Positions 43,383-52,089 of a stretch of 64,000 nucleotides of DNA are shown one piece after another; position 1 is the stretch's first letter; every line of letters begins with the position of its first letter. The position numbers and the translations under genes were made by a program. Under the pieces are notes generated by a model, which saw nothing but the letters and a program-made list of their open reading frames with translations, made no database searches and was not told the DNA's origin. Origin of the DNA: Pelagibius sp. CAU 1746 (lineage in GTDB: Bacteria; Pseudomonadota; Alphaproteobacteria; Kiloniellales; Kiloniellaceae); assembly GCF_039839785.1 (NCBI RefSeq), contig NZ_JBDOQT010000001.1, positions 2,294,001 through 2,358,000 on the forward strand. Direction: 5' to 3'.

Positions 43383-44624
43383 TTACTCGGGCGCGCCGGC
43401 CAGGCGCAGCAGCTCCACGATCTCGCTGTCGCCGATCATCTCGGCGGCGGTGAGGGCGGTCCAACCGTCCTTGGCCGCGAGGTTCGGGTCGGCGCCGGCC
43501 TGGAGCAGCAGTTTCACTTCCTCCAGGCGGGCCCGGTTGGCCGCCATCATCAACGCGGTGTTGCCGGTCTCGACTTCGCGGGCGTCGGGGTCGGCGCCGC
43601 TGTTCAACAGGACATAGAGCGCTCCGGCCTGGCCTGCCGCCGCCGCCAGCACCACCGGCGGACGGCCGCCGCGCCCCGGCCGGTTGGGGTCGGCGCCCGC
43701 ATCCAGCAGAGCGATCACGGTATCGACCTGCGCGGCTTCGATCGCTTCACCCAGGGCCGTCTCTCCTTCGGAGGCCTGCTGGTCGGCGGGTAGGCCGCTG
43801 TCCAGCAGGTCGCGCAGCAGCTTGGTATGGCCGTGCCCGGCGGCGATGTGCAGGGCCGAGCGGCCGTCGCGGCGGCGCGCCCCGGCGTCGGCGCCGGCCG
43901 CCAGCAGCAACTGGAAGCCGCCTTCCGCGCCGGCGCGGGTCGCCGCCATCAACGCTGTGGTGCCGTCCGCCGCCGCCAGGTTGGGATCGGCCCCGGCCGC
44001 CAGAAGCTCCGCCACCAGGGGCGTGCCGAGCGGATCGAATGCGGCGTCGATCAGCGCGGTGTTGCCGTCGGCTTCGTCGCGGGCGTCGACCTCGGCGCCG
44101 GCGGCCAGGAGGACTGCCAGCACCGGCCGCTTGAGCCGCCGTGCGGCAATGTGCAGCGGCGTGTTGCCGTGGTCCTTCTCCCGCGCGTCGAGCGGCGCGC
44201 CCGCCTTGACGAGCAGTTCGGCAACCCGGTCGTAGCCCTCGTAAGCGGCGTAGTGGAGGGCGGTCCAGCTATCGTCCGGCGTCGCCGCCGCGGGGTCGGC
44301 GCCGCGGGTCAGCAGCAGTTCCGTCACGGCCGGGCTGCCGTACATGGCGGTGACGTGCAGCGGCGTATTGCCGAGCTGGTCGCGGGCTTCCGGATCGGCG
44401 CCCCGCTCCAAGGCGAAGCCCGCCAGCTCCACGTCGTTGCTGCGCGCCGCCTGGTGCAGTGCCTGGTCGGCCACCGGCCGGTCCGGCGCCGGCTGGGCGC
44501 CCAGTGGAGCGGTCTGGGACGACCAGATCAGCAGCAGTAGCGGCAGCAGGGTATGGCGCAGGGCGGCGGGCGAAAGGAAGGGGAGGGCTGTCGGCGGCAT
44601 GGCGCCGGCTATTCTAGTGGGCAT
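43383..44624 (-). CDS. Exported ankyrin-repeat protein
   Basis: A 413-residue protein with an N-terminal hydrophobic signal (ALRHTLLPLLLLIWSSQ) and roughly ten ankyrin repeats covering the rest (units such as GNTPLHVTAMYGSPAVTELL, GDTALHYA-type and ALHIAAGHGHTKLLRDLL). It is probably a periplasmic scaffold. Start: ATG 44624, which overlaps the stop of the DUF3553 gene and suggests translational coupling; a further ATG at 44600 is possible. It converges on the formate dehydrogenase operon with a 7-base gap. Confidence 0.88.
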   Translation of the reverse strand: MPTRIAGAMPPTALPFLSPAALRHTLLPLLLLIWSSQTAPLGAQPAPDRPVADQALHQAARSNDVELAGFALERGADPEARDQLGNTPLHVTAMYGSPAVTELLLTRGADPAAATPDDSWTALHYAAYEGYDRVAELLVKAGAPLDAREKDHGNTPLHIAARRLKRPVLAVLLAAGAEVDARDEADGNTALIDAAFDPLGTPLVAELLAAGADPNLAAADGTTALMAATRAGAEGGFQLLLAAGADAGARRRDGRSALHIAAGHGHTKLLRDLLDSGLPADQQASEGETALGEAIEAAQVDTVIALLDAGADPNRPGRGGRPPVVLAAAAGQAGALYVLLNSGADPDAREVETGNTALMMAANRARLEEVKLLLQAGADPNLAAKDGWTALTAAEMIGDSEIVELLRLAGAPE

Positions 44625-44799
44625 CGTCGGCAACGACTTCCAGTTCCACCTGCGAGGCGATGATCAGCAGCTTGCCGGCATGCTCGAAATTGACGGTGAC
44701 GCGCCCGTCGATCACCGATTGGATCTGCCCCAGGCCCCAGTCGGGCTGGGTCGGGTGTCGGACGAGCATGCCCGGCGCCAGGTGGTGAGTGGTGCTCAC
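44614..44799 (-). CDS. DUF3553 protein
   Basis: A 61-residue protein of the DUF3553 family: APGMLVRHPTQPDWGLGQIQSV then RVTVNFEHAGKLLI. The domain also occurs at the C terminus of UvrD-like helicases, so nucleic acid or helicase contact is possible. It overlaps the ankyrin gene by 11 bases and is divergent from chpT. Confidence 0.85.
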   Translation of the reverse strand: MSTTHHLAPGMLVRHPTQPDWGLGQIQSVIDGRVTVNFEHAGKLLIIASQVELEVVADDAH

Positions 44800-44941
44800 G
44801 GCCGCCGTCTTCCCGATTTCCGCATGCTATGGGTCTCCGGTTTCGCCTACGCCTTTAGTGTAGCTTGCCGCTTAGTGTATAAGGAAGCGTGGGCTGCGGA
44901 AATGCCGGGCCATTCAGGACTATCTTGGGGATTGCAGGCTG

Positions 44942-45583
44942 ATGGACTTGAAGATTGACGTGCGTGTTGCGGAGCTTCTGGCTTCGCGCCTGTGCCATGA
45001 TCTGGTGGGCCCGATCGGGGCCATCGGCAACGGGCTGGAATTGCTGTCGGACGACGAATTCGGAATGGCCGACGACGCCATGCAGCTGACCACCAACTCC
45101 GCACGGCAGGCATCGACTATCCTACAGTACTTTCGCCTGGCCTACGGCATGGCCGGCGCGCGCGTCGGCCCGGACTACACGCCGCTGCGCGACCTGGCCG
45201 CCGCCTTGCTGGAAACCTCGCGCACCAAGCTGGACTGGACGCTGCTCCAGGCGCCTGAGGGGGCTCCTGACGGGATCGCCAAGCTGGTGCTCAACATGAT
45301 CGCCTTGGGCCACGAAGCGCTCCCCCGCGGCGGCACCTTGAGCGTAGAGATTTCGCCAGGCCCGCAGGGCATCGACTGCGCGGTGACGGCTAAGGGCCAG
45401 GACGCCCACCTGCGGCCGGAATCCCTCGCCGGCCTGCAGGAGGACGTCGATCTGGAGGAGCTCAGCCCGCGCGGCGTGCATGGGTATTTCACTCGCCTTA
45501 TCGCCCGGCGGCTGGGAAGCGACCTGGAAATCGAGACACCGGCCGGCGACAGTGTGCGGTTCAGCGTGAAGCTGGCGGGCTGA
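44942..45583 (+). CDS. chpT: Histidine phosphotransferase ChpT
   Basis: Phosphorelay protein (213 residues). The phosphorylated histidine is His19 in SRLCHDLVGPIGAIGNGLEL, and the C-terminal half has a degenerate HATPase fold (no ATP-binding G boxes). In Alphaproteobacteria ChpT takes phosphate from CckA and passes it to CtrA and CpdR. The ctrA gene lies 12.5 kb away in this window. Start ATG 44942. Confidence 0.9.
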   Translation: MDLKIDVRVAELLASRLCHDLVGPIGAIGNGLELLSDDEFGMADDAMQLTTNSARQASTILQYFRLAYGMAGARVGPDYTPLRDLAAALLETSRTKLDWTLLQAPEGAPDGIAKLVLNMIALGHEALPRGGTLSVEISPGPQGIDCAVTAKGQDAHLRPESLAGLQEDVDLEELSPRGVHGYFTRLIARRLGSDLEIETPAGDSVRFSVKLAG

Positions 45584-45620
45584 CCCGCCGCGGTTGGCGG
45601 GAGAGGGCAGGGCAGACAGC

Positions 45621-45658
45621 AAGACGCCGGCAGTGCCCAGAAGCGCTGCCGGCGTCTT
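45621..45658. terminator. Bidirectional terminator between chpT and the chemoreceptor gene
   Basis: AAGACGCCGGCAG / CTGCCGGCGTCTT, a perfect 13-bp stem with a 12-base loop and TTTT after the right arm, between convergent genes. Confidence 0.85.
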
Positions 45659-45685
45659 TTCCTTGCCTCGTCCCTATCCGGAAGC

Positions 45686-47380
45686 TCAGCTCACGCGGAT
45701 GTTGGCGAGGAAGTGGTCGACCTGATTGCTGAGGCTCTTCGACTGCTCGGCCAGCTCGTTGGCGGCGGTCAGCATGGTCTTGGCGGAATCGCCGGACTGA
45801 GCCGCCGCCGAGGTCACGTCGCCGATGTTGGCGGAGACTTCGCTGGTGCTGGCCGAGGCTTCCTGCACGTTGCGGGAGATTTCTTCCGTCGCCGAGCTCT
45901 GTTCCTCGACCGCCGCGGCGATGCCGTTGGCGATGCCGTGAACTTCCTCGATGGTCGAGGTGATCTTGGCGATGGCGTCGACCGCGCCGCCCGTGGCGTT
46001 CTGGATCTCGTTGATCTGCTGGCCGATCTGCTCGGTGGCCTTGGCCGTCTGGGTCGCCAGTTGCTTGACCTCCGAGGCCACGACGGCGAAGCCCTTGCCG
46101 GCCTCGCCCGCCCGCGCCGCCTCGATGGTGGCGTTGAGGGCCAGCAGGTTGGTCTGCTCGGCAATGTCCTGGATCATGGTGACGACGTCGCCGATCTTCT
46201 GGGCGGCGTCGGCCAGGGCGCCGACCTCCTGGTTGGTGGTGCGGGCCTGATCCGCCGCATCGCTGGCGATCTTCGTCGACTGCGCCACCTGGCGGCCGAT
46301 CTCCTGGATCGAGGCGGTGAGCTGCTCGGCGGCGCTGGCGACCGTCTGCACGTTGTTGGCGGCCTGGTCGGTGGCGGCCGCGACGGCAGCGGTCTTCTGG
46401 CTGGTCTGCTCGGCAGTTTGGGACATCGACTGAGCCGTCGTCTGCACCTGGCCTGAGGCGCTGGTGACATTGTCCACCACGCCGCGCACGCTGGACTCGA
46501 ACTCGTCGGCCAGCTTCTGCATGGCCTGACGCTTCTCTTCCTCGGCCTTGGCCTTCTCGGCCTCGCGGGCCGCGGTCGAGCGTTCCAGCTCGATGGCGTT
46601 GGTTTTGAAGGTCTCGACCGTCCGCGCCATGGCGCCAATGTCGTCGTGGCGGTCCATGGCGGGCACTTCGACGGAGGTGTCGCCATCGGCCAGCTTGCCC
46701 ATGGTGGTGGTCATCATCGCCAGCGGCTTGCCGATCAGGCGGCTGGTGACGAAACCGAGCAGGCCGATCAGAATCACCAGGGCACCGACCGAAATGATGC
46801 CCTGCTGCATAGCGGCGGATTGAATGCTGCCGTTCAGCCCTTCGATCGACCAGGCGATGATCACCGTGCCGATGAAGGAGCCGTCCTTGGGATTGAGGGC
46901 GGGGCTGGAGATAAGAACATGGTTCTCCAGCCTCTGGAAATGACGCTCCGATGCCCCCTTGGCTTCGCCGATGAAGGCGTTCATGTCGGCCTGGGTCAGC
47001 GATGGATGATTGAAGCGGATAAGCTCCTCGCCATCCTTGTTCAGCGCCACGACGTTGGCGATCACCGAGTCTTCGGCGGTCGCGAAGTCGATATAGGCCG
47101 TCTCGATGGCGTCGGGCTTGTTCCAACGGATGCCGCCGGCCGCGTTGTTGGCGATCAGGCGGGTCATGGTCGCGAAGCCGGCCTCGCCGGTGGCGAGGGC
47201 AAGCTTGGTGGTCTGGCCGATACTGATGGCCACCAGGGCCACCAGGATCAGTGTTGCCGTGGTCGCGGCGGTCAGAATGACTTTACGGGCCACGGAAAGG
47301 CGAGAAAATCCGCCCAGGCTCATCCGTGAAAGACCGGCTTTCGCGGTCTTCGAAGATTGCGGTTTCTGAGGTTTGCTCAT
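45686..47380 (-). CDS. Methyl-accepting chemotaxis protein
   Basis: Chemoreceptor (564 residues). Two membrane helices ([20 protein letters not shown] and [17 protein letters not shown]) bracket a ~130-residue periplasmic sensor; a HAMP domain (~210-265) leads to the signalling domain with the hairpin tip [21 protein letters not shown]. No C-terminal CheR-docking pentapeptide (ends NIRVS). Start ATG 47380 with GGGGTGG upstream. It is in an operon with a periplasmic protein gene that starts 79 bases upstream. Confidence 0.92.
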   Translation of the reverse strand: MSKPQKPQSSKTAKAGLSRMSLGGFSRLSVARKVILTAATTATLILVALVAISIGQTTKLALATGEAGFATMTRLIANNAAGGIRWNKPDAIETAYIDFATAEDSVIANVVALNKDGEELIRFNHPSLTQADMNAFIGEAKGASERHFQRLENHVLISSPALNPKDGSFIGTVIIAWSIEGLNGSIQSAAMQQGIISVGALVILIGLLGFVTSRLIGKPLAMMTTTMGKLADGDTSVEVPAMDRHDDIGAMARTVETFKTNAIELERSTAAREAEKAKAEEEKRQAMQKLADEFESSVRGVVDNVTSASGQVQTTAQSMSQTAEQTSQKTAAVAAATDQAANNVQTVASAAEQLTASIQEIGRQVAQSTKIASDAADQARTTNQEVGALADAAQKIGDVVTMIQDIAEQTNLLALNATIEAARAGEAGKGFAVVASEVKQLATQTAKATEQIGQQINEIQNATGGAVDAIAKITSTIEEVHGIANGIAAAVEEQSSATEEISRNVQEASASTSEVSANIGDVTSAAAQSGDSAKTMLTAANELAEQSKSLSNQVDHFLANIRVS

Positions 47381-47458
47381 CAAATCCACCCCTTACAGGC
47401 GTCTTGCCTGGACGGATAATCTCACTACTCGCAGGGACCGCAACGGTCCCGGCGAAAC

Positions 47459-48037
47459 TTACAGCGCGTCGACGTTGATGCCGACGGTAATGGCGCCGAT
47501 GACCTCGCCGGAGGCCGGGTCGACGATCGACATGGAGACCTGGGACTGGAAGGTCTGGGTCGACTCGTCCATCTCCACCTCGTCGACGAAGATGGCGTCC
47601 GGACCGGCGCTGTAGGTCTTCTGCCACTTGGCTTCGTCGCCCTGCCAGTAGTCGGAGGTGACGTCGCTCTGGCCGACGTTCAGGCCGCGGTTGTCCATCA
47701 CGAAGACTTCGGTCACCAGGCCCTGGGAGCTGTCCTTCTGCTGGCGCAGGAAGGAAGACAGGGCGTTGCCGAGGACGGCGTCGATCATCGGCTTGCTGCC
47801 GGCGTCGGTCTGGGAGCGCCAGTCCTTGTCCATGTTGTCGATGTCGGCCTGGCTGAGACCGGCATGCTTGGCGTTCTGCGCCTTGACGGCTTCGATCACG
47901 GTGGCGCTGGAGACCCACTGCTTGACCGTGTTCTTGGCGAAATCGGTGGCCGGGGCGACGTGCGCCTCGCTTGCCCAAGCAGCCGTGGCGAGCAGCGTAC
48001 CCGCGAGGCCGGACACAATTCCCTTCATAAGTGACAT
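47459..48037 (-). CDS. Periplasmic Cache-like sensor protein paired with the chemoreceptor
   Basis: A secreted protein of 192 residues: signal peptide (~8-23) and a domain whose core, LVTEVFVMDNRGLNVGQS...SDYWQGDE and VSMSIVDPASGEVIGAITVGI, matches the PAS-like Cache fold found in receptor sensors. Start ATG 48037 has GGAGCC 8 bases upstream. Being free in the periplasm and encoded directly upstream of the chemoreceptor, it may bind a ligand and present it to the receptor; that role is inference. Confidence 0.8.
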   Translation of the reverse strand: MSLMKGIVSGLAGTLLATAAWASEAHVAPATDFAKNTVKQWVSSATVIEAVKAQNAKHAGLSQADIDNMDKDWRSQTDAGSKPMIDAVLGNALSSFLRQQKDSSQGLVTEVFVMDNRGLNVGQSDVTSDYWQGDEAKWQKTYSAGPDAIFVDEVEMDESTQTFQSQVSMSIVDPASGEVIGAITVGINVDAL

Positions 48038-48260
48038 GTTGTTGGCTCCAATAGAGTTCCTCATACAGACGCTCGCTGCCGCGCTCGCCTTTCCAAAGCA
48101 GGGATCATTAGCCCATCCGGTTTAACTTAAGGTTACTTTTGCCGATTTACGGTCTTGGAAGTTATCGAGATCTCACGCAGGAGTTGTTCGGGGTGAGGGC
48201 CAACCTCCCGGTGTGTTGAGCACCCTCCGCTTCCCGCCGGGGCTCGCGCCGCGAGGCCAC

Positions 48261-48289
48261 TTGACAATGCGAATGATTTGCAATAACTG
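48261..48289 (+). promoter_or_regulatory. Promoter with Fur-type box before the iron-binding protein gene
   Basis: TTGACA at 48261-48266 and a -10-like TAACTG at 48284-48289. The spacer holds TGCGAATGATTTGCA (48268-48282), a palindrome matching itself at 12 of 15 positions and close to alphaproteobacterial Fur boxes. Iron repression is likely. Confidence 0.65.
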
Positions 48290-48382
48290 TTGCCGCTGGA
48301 CCATAACCGAATGGCCGGGAACGGAGCCACGCCAGCCCGATGCTTCGGGAGTGGACGCTCAGGAAAATCAAGGAGGTAAACG

Positions 48383-49414
48383 ATGAACTTATGCCGGCGC
48401 GCGGTCCTTGGGACTGCGATCAGTGTTGCCGTGCTGGCAAGCGGGCTGCCGGCCCAGGCGCAGGAAGTGCTCAATCTCTATTCCTCGCGCCATTACCAGA
48501 CCGACGAAGCGCTCTACGCGGGTTTCACCGAACTGACGGGGATCGAGATCAATCGCATCGAAGGCAAGGGAGATGCCCTGATCGAGCGTATCAAGAGCGA
48601 AGGCCAGAACAGTCCTGCCGACGTTTTTCTGACGGTCGACGTGGGGCGCATCTGGCGCGCCGAGGAAGCGGGTCTGTTCCAGCCGGTCGTTTCAGAGGCG
48701 CTGGCCGCGGCGGTGCCGGAGAACCTGCGCCACCCCGATGGCCTGTGGTACGGATTTTCGGCCCGCGCGCGGTTGATCTACTACAGCAAGGCGGCGGTCC
48801 AGCCGGGTGAGATCAAGGACTATGAAGACCTCGCCGACCCCAAGTGGAAGGGCAAGGTCTGCATCCGCAGCAGCTCCAACGTCTACAATCAGTCGCTGCT
48901 CAGTTCGATCATCGCGGCGGATGGCGAGGAGGCTGCCCGCGCCTGGGCTCAGGGGGTGGTCGACAACTTCGCCCGCAAGCCGGTGGGCGGCGACACCGAT
49001 CAGCTGCGCGGTCTGGGCGCCGGCGAGTGCGAGGTCGCCGTGGCCAATTCCTATTACTTCGTCCGCCTGATGACCAACCCCGGCGACAAGGACAAGGGAC
49101 TGGCCGACAAGATTGGCTGGGTCTTTCCCAATCAGGAGAACCGCGGCACTCATGTGAACATCTCCGCTGCCGGCGTGCTGAAGCACGCTCCGCACAAAGA
49201 GGCCGCGGTGAAGTTCATGGAGTATCTCGCCAGCCCGCAGGCCCAGCGGTACTTCGCCGACGGCAACAACGAGTATCCGATCGTGGAGGGGGTTGCGCCC
49301 AACGAGGCGTTGCAGGAACTCGGCGACTTCAAGCTCGATCCCGTGAACGTCTCGGTCTACGGCACCAACCAGGCGAAGGCGCAGATGATCTTCGACAGCG
49401 TCGGCTGGAACTGA
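48383..49414 (+). CDS. fbpA: Ferric iron ABC transporter substrate-binding protein
   Basis: Periplasmic iron-binding protein (343 residues): signal peptide 1-26, then EVLNLYSSRHYQTDEALY, the family start. The two adjacent tyrosines that ligate Fe3+ appear in AVANSYYFVRL (~219-229). Start ATG 48383 with AAGGAGG upstream. A Fur-like box lies about 100 bases before it. A strong terminator follows. The matching permease is encoded convergently at 49911-51659. Confidence 0.92.
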   Translation: MNLCRRAVLGTAISVAVLASGLPAQAQEVLNLYSSRHYQTDEALYAGFTELTGIEINRIEGKGDALIERIKSEGQNSPADVFLTVDVGRIWRAEEAGLFQPVVSEALAAAVPENLRHPDGLWYGFSARARLIYYSKAAVQPGEIKDYEDLADPKWKGKVCIRSSSNVYNQSLLSSIIAADGEEAARAWAQGVVDNFARKPVGGDTDQLRGLGAGECEVAVANSYYFVRLMTNPGDKDKGLADKIGWVFPNQENRGTHVNISAAGVLKHAPHKEAAVKFMEYLASPQAQRYFADGNNEYPIVEGVAPNEALQELGDFKLDPVNVSVYGTNQAKAQMIFDSVGWN

Positions 49415-49438
49415 TCCGACGGCGTCGTGAAGCCTTCG

Positions 49439-49474
49439 AGCCCGCGGGACCCGACCGGTTCCGCGGGCTTTTTT
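49439..49474 (+). terminator. Terminator after fbpA
   Basis: AGCCCGCGG / CCGCGGGCT stem with a 13-base loop, followed by TTTTTT, 25 bases after the stop codon. Confidence 0.9.
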
Positions 49475-49655
49475 CTTGCCCAGGGGCAGGGCGCGGCAGC
49501 CTTTCGCGTCCTGGTTTGGTGGTTGTCGCCGCACGGCTGCGACCTATGCAGGCGGCATTTGCAATTGCCAAACCGCAGGCCCTGAAGCCACCCTTTACAT
49601 AGTGGATTGTCCTGTCGTCCCGGGGGTCTTCTCGTAGTTCGCAGGAGGGTTCTAT

Positions 49656-49895
49656 ATGTCGAGGAATGTGATTGCTGCCGCCGTTGTTGCGGCGGCTTTG
49701 GGCCTCTCGGGAGGCTTCCTGGCCACAACCGCATTCGCCAAGTCGGACGCGGAAATCAAAGCGCAGCTTGAGGAGTGCAAGAAGCTGGCAGATCCCAAGG
49801 CCAAGGACGAGTGCGTGAAGAAGGTCGGCCAGGGCGCCGAGAAGGCCGAGGCGGCAAAAGAAAGCAAGGGCGGCAAGAAGCCGAAAGGCAACTAG
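49656..49895 (+). CDS. Small exported lysine-rich protein
   Basis: A 79-residue protein: signal peptide or single helix (residues 5-28, ending TTAFAKS) and a short, charged mature part with two cysteines (EECKKL, DECVKK) spaced 14 apart, ending in a Lys/Gly-rich tail. ATG 49656 has AGGAGG about 10 bases upstream. No family recognised; transcribed alone. Confidence 0.6.
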   Translation: MSRNVIAAAVVAAALGLSGGFLATTAFAKSDAEIKAQLEECKKLADPKAKDECVKKVGQGAEKAEAAKESKGGKKPKGN

Positions 49896-49910
49896 ACCGC
49901 GCCGGCTGCT

Positions 49911-51659
49911 TTAGCGGCGCAGCCGCCGGGCGCGCGCGCCGGGCCGCCCGCGGGCGATGGCCCGGCTCAACAGGATGACCGGCGGAATGCCGACCGCAAC
50001 AATCGTCAGCGCCGGTGTCGCCGCCTCGGTCAGGCGCTCGTCGGCGGCGAAGTTGTGCGCCTGCACCGCGAGGGTATCGAAGTTGAAGGGCCGCATCACC
50101 AGAGTGGCCGGCAGTTCCTTCATCACGTCGACGAAGACCACCAGGCCGGCGGTCAGCAGCGAGGGCCACATCATCGGCGCGTGGACCCGCGCCAGGGCGC
50201 CGAGAGGCCGCACGCCCAGGGCGCGGGCGGCGTCGTCCATGGAAGGACGGATCTTGCCCAGGCCGGACTCTACGGTGTTCAGCGACACCGCCAGAAAGCG
50301 GACGAGATAGGCGAAGACCAGGGCGGCGATGCTGCCGGTCAGCAGCAGGCCGCTGGAGATGCCCAGGGTGGCGCGCAGCCAAGCGTCCAGGGCATTGTCG
50401 AAGGCGGCGAAGGGCACCAGGACGCCAACGGCGATGATGGTGCCCGGGATCGCGTACCCCAGGGCCGCCAGACGGTTGGCGGTCTGCACCACCGCACCCC
50501 CCTGCAGGCGGCGGCCATAGGCCATGAGGGTCGCCAGGCCGACGGCGAGGACCGCGGTGACGACCGCCAGAATGACGCTGTTGCCCACGAGTTCGAGATA
50601 GCGCTCGCCGAACTGCTGGTCGCCGGCCGTCAGCGCCATAGTCATGAGGATGCCTGCCGGCAGCAGGAAGCCGAGGAATAGCGGTAGGAAGCAGGCCAGG
50701 AAGGCGCCGAGGGCGCTCAGACCTTTCAAGCGGTTTCCCGGCAGTTGCTGATAGCGGTCTGTTGCGTGGTGGAAGCGCGCCCGGCCGCGGCTCTGCATTT
50801 CCAGCAGCATCACCAGGAAGACGAAAATCAGCAGGATCGAGGAAAGCTGGCCTGCGGTGGTGCGGTCGCCGAAGGAGATCCAGGCGCGCACGATCCCGGT
50901 GGTGAAGTTGGGCACGCCAAAGAAGGACACGGTGCCGAAGTCGGCCAGCGTCTCCATCAGGGCCAGCGCGGTGCCCGCGATGATCGCCGGCCGGGCCAGC
51001 GGCAGCGCGACGCGGAAGAAGGTGGCCCAGGGGCCGCAGCCCAGCGTACGGCTGACGTCCAGTGCGCAGACCGACTGGTCGAGAAAGGCCGTGCGCGACA
51101 GCATGTAGGCATAGGGATAGAGCACCAGGGTCAGCATGGCGACTGCGCCGCCCAGCGACCTGATCTCGGGAAACCAGTATTCCCGGTAGGTGAGGCCCGT
51201 GAATTCCCGCAACAGGCTCTGCACCGGGCCCGCGGGCTGCAGGAAATCCGTATAGGCATAGGCCATGACGTAGGCGGGGACCGCCAGGGGCAGGATCAGC
51301 GCCCATTCGAAGACGCGGCGCCCTGGAAAGCGGCACATGGTGACCAGCCAGGCGGTTCCAGCCCCCAGCACCGGTACGCCGATGCCGACGCCGCCGATCA
51401 GGACCGCCGTGTTGAAGAGGTAACGGGGCAGAACCGTGTTGGCCAGGTGGCTCCAGGTGCCGCCGCCCGATTGGGTCAGGCTGAAGAGCACGCTGACCAC
51501 TGGAATGAGGAACAGCCCGGCGACCGCGACCGAGAGCCAGGTGAGCGGGCTCCAGGGGCGCCGCCGTCCGCTCCGGTCGCCATACGGCCGCCGACCGGGC
51601 CGCGGATCGAGCGGACCGGCCGGAGACAGCGGCGCGGGGAGAGGCGGATCGCTGGGCAC
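49911..51659 (-). CDS. fbpB: Iron(III) ABC transporter permease (FbpB type)
   Basis: Double-length permease (582 residues, about 12 membrane helices) of the ferric-iron ABC family. Each half carries an EAA-type loop: DVSRTLGCGPWATFFRVALPL near ~205 and DAARALGVRPLGALARVHAPM near ~485. The GTG at 51659 follows directly after an upstream stop. An ATPase gene (fbpC) is not present in this window; a conserved ATPase elsewhere may serve it. Convergent with the small exported protein gene. Confidence 0.88.
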   Translation of the reverse strand: MPSDPPLPAPLSPAGPLDPRPGRRPYGDRSGRRRPWSPLTWLSVAVAGLFLIPVVSVLFSLTQSGGGTWSHLANTVLPRYLFNTAVLIGGVGIGVPVLGAGTAWLVTMCRFPGRRVFEWALILPLAVPAYVMAYAYTDFLQPAGPVQSLLREFTGLTYREYWFPEIRSLGGAVAMLTLVLYPYAYMLSRTAFLDQSVCALDVSRTLGCGPWATFFRVALPLARPAIIAGTALALMETLADFGTVSFFGVPNFTTGIVRAWISFGDRTTAGQLSSILLIFVFLVMLLEMQSRGRARFHHATDRYQQLPGNRLKGLSALGAFLACFLPLFLGFLLPAGILMTMALTAGDQQFGERYLELVGNSVILAVVTAVLAVGLATLMAYGRRLQGGAVVQTANRLAALGYAIPGTIIAVGVLVPFAAFDNALDAWLRATLGISSGLLLTGSIAALVFAYLVRFLAVSLNTVESGLGKIRPSMDDAARALGVRPLGALARVHAPMMWPSLLTAGLVVFVDVMKELPATLVMRPFNFDTLAVQAHNFAADERLTEAATPALTIVAVGIPPVILLSRAIARGRPGARARRLRR

Positions 51660-52089
51660 TCAGGCCACCGCTGCCGGCAGGGTTGGGCGGAATGTCGTCA
51701 TTCCTGGTCCTGTCTCACATCTCGCCCTCTCCGGCAAGGCGAAGAGGCAACGCGCGCCGCCCGGCGGAACAGGATTTGAGTTAAGGGGCGGCGGTGAAGC
51801 GGGGTCTGGCGAAGCGACGATCTTCTCCGTGGTCAGGCTACTCACATAGTTCAGTTTCATGGGCTTGAAGAGCTGCTTTGGCGGGACGTTCTTGCCGGTC
51901 ATTGCGCCTTTCCGGTTTTGATGAAAATCCCCTCTATGCGGCAATTCCCCTGCGGTTCCCAGGAGTTAAGTAAGGGCTTCTTAATCTATGTTTGGCACTG
52001 TTCTGCGTCAATTCGGGGGCCTTGGTTAACAGCGTTGATCGCCCCGGGCTAAGCGTCCGCCTTTTCGGGCAAAGAGTAGGACTGTGGCG
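51660..52089. other. 430-base divergent gap between fbpB and cheA
   Basis: No convincing gene. It must contain both promoters. The stretch 51965-52030 is AT-richer (TTAAGTAAGGGCTTCTTAAT and GGTTAACAGCG). I see no clear palindrome. Confidence 0.5.

Noticed and set aside
51660-51944. A 94-codon minus-strand frame just before fbpB
   Set aside because: Ends exactly where fbpB begins, but shows no domain or convincing start; treated as leader DNA.
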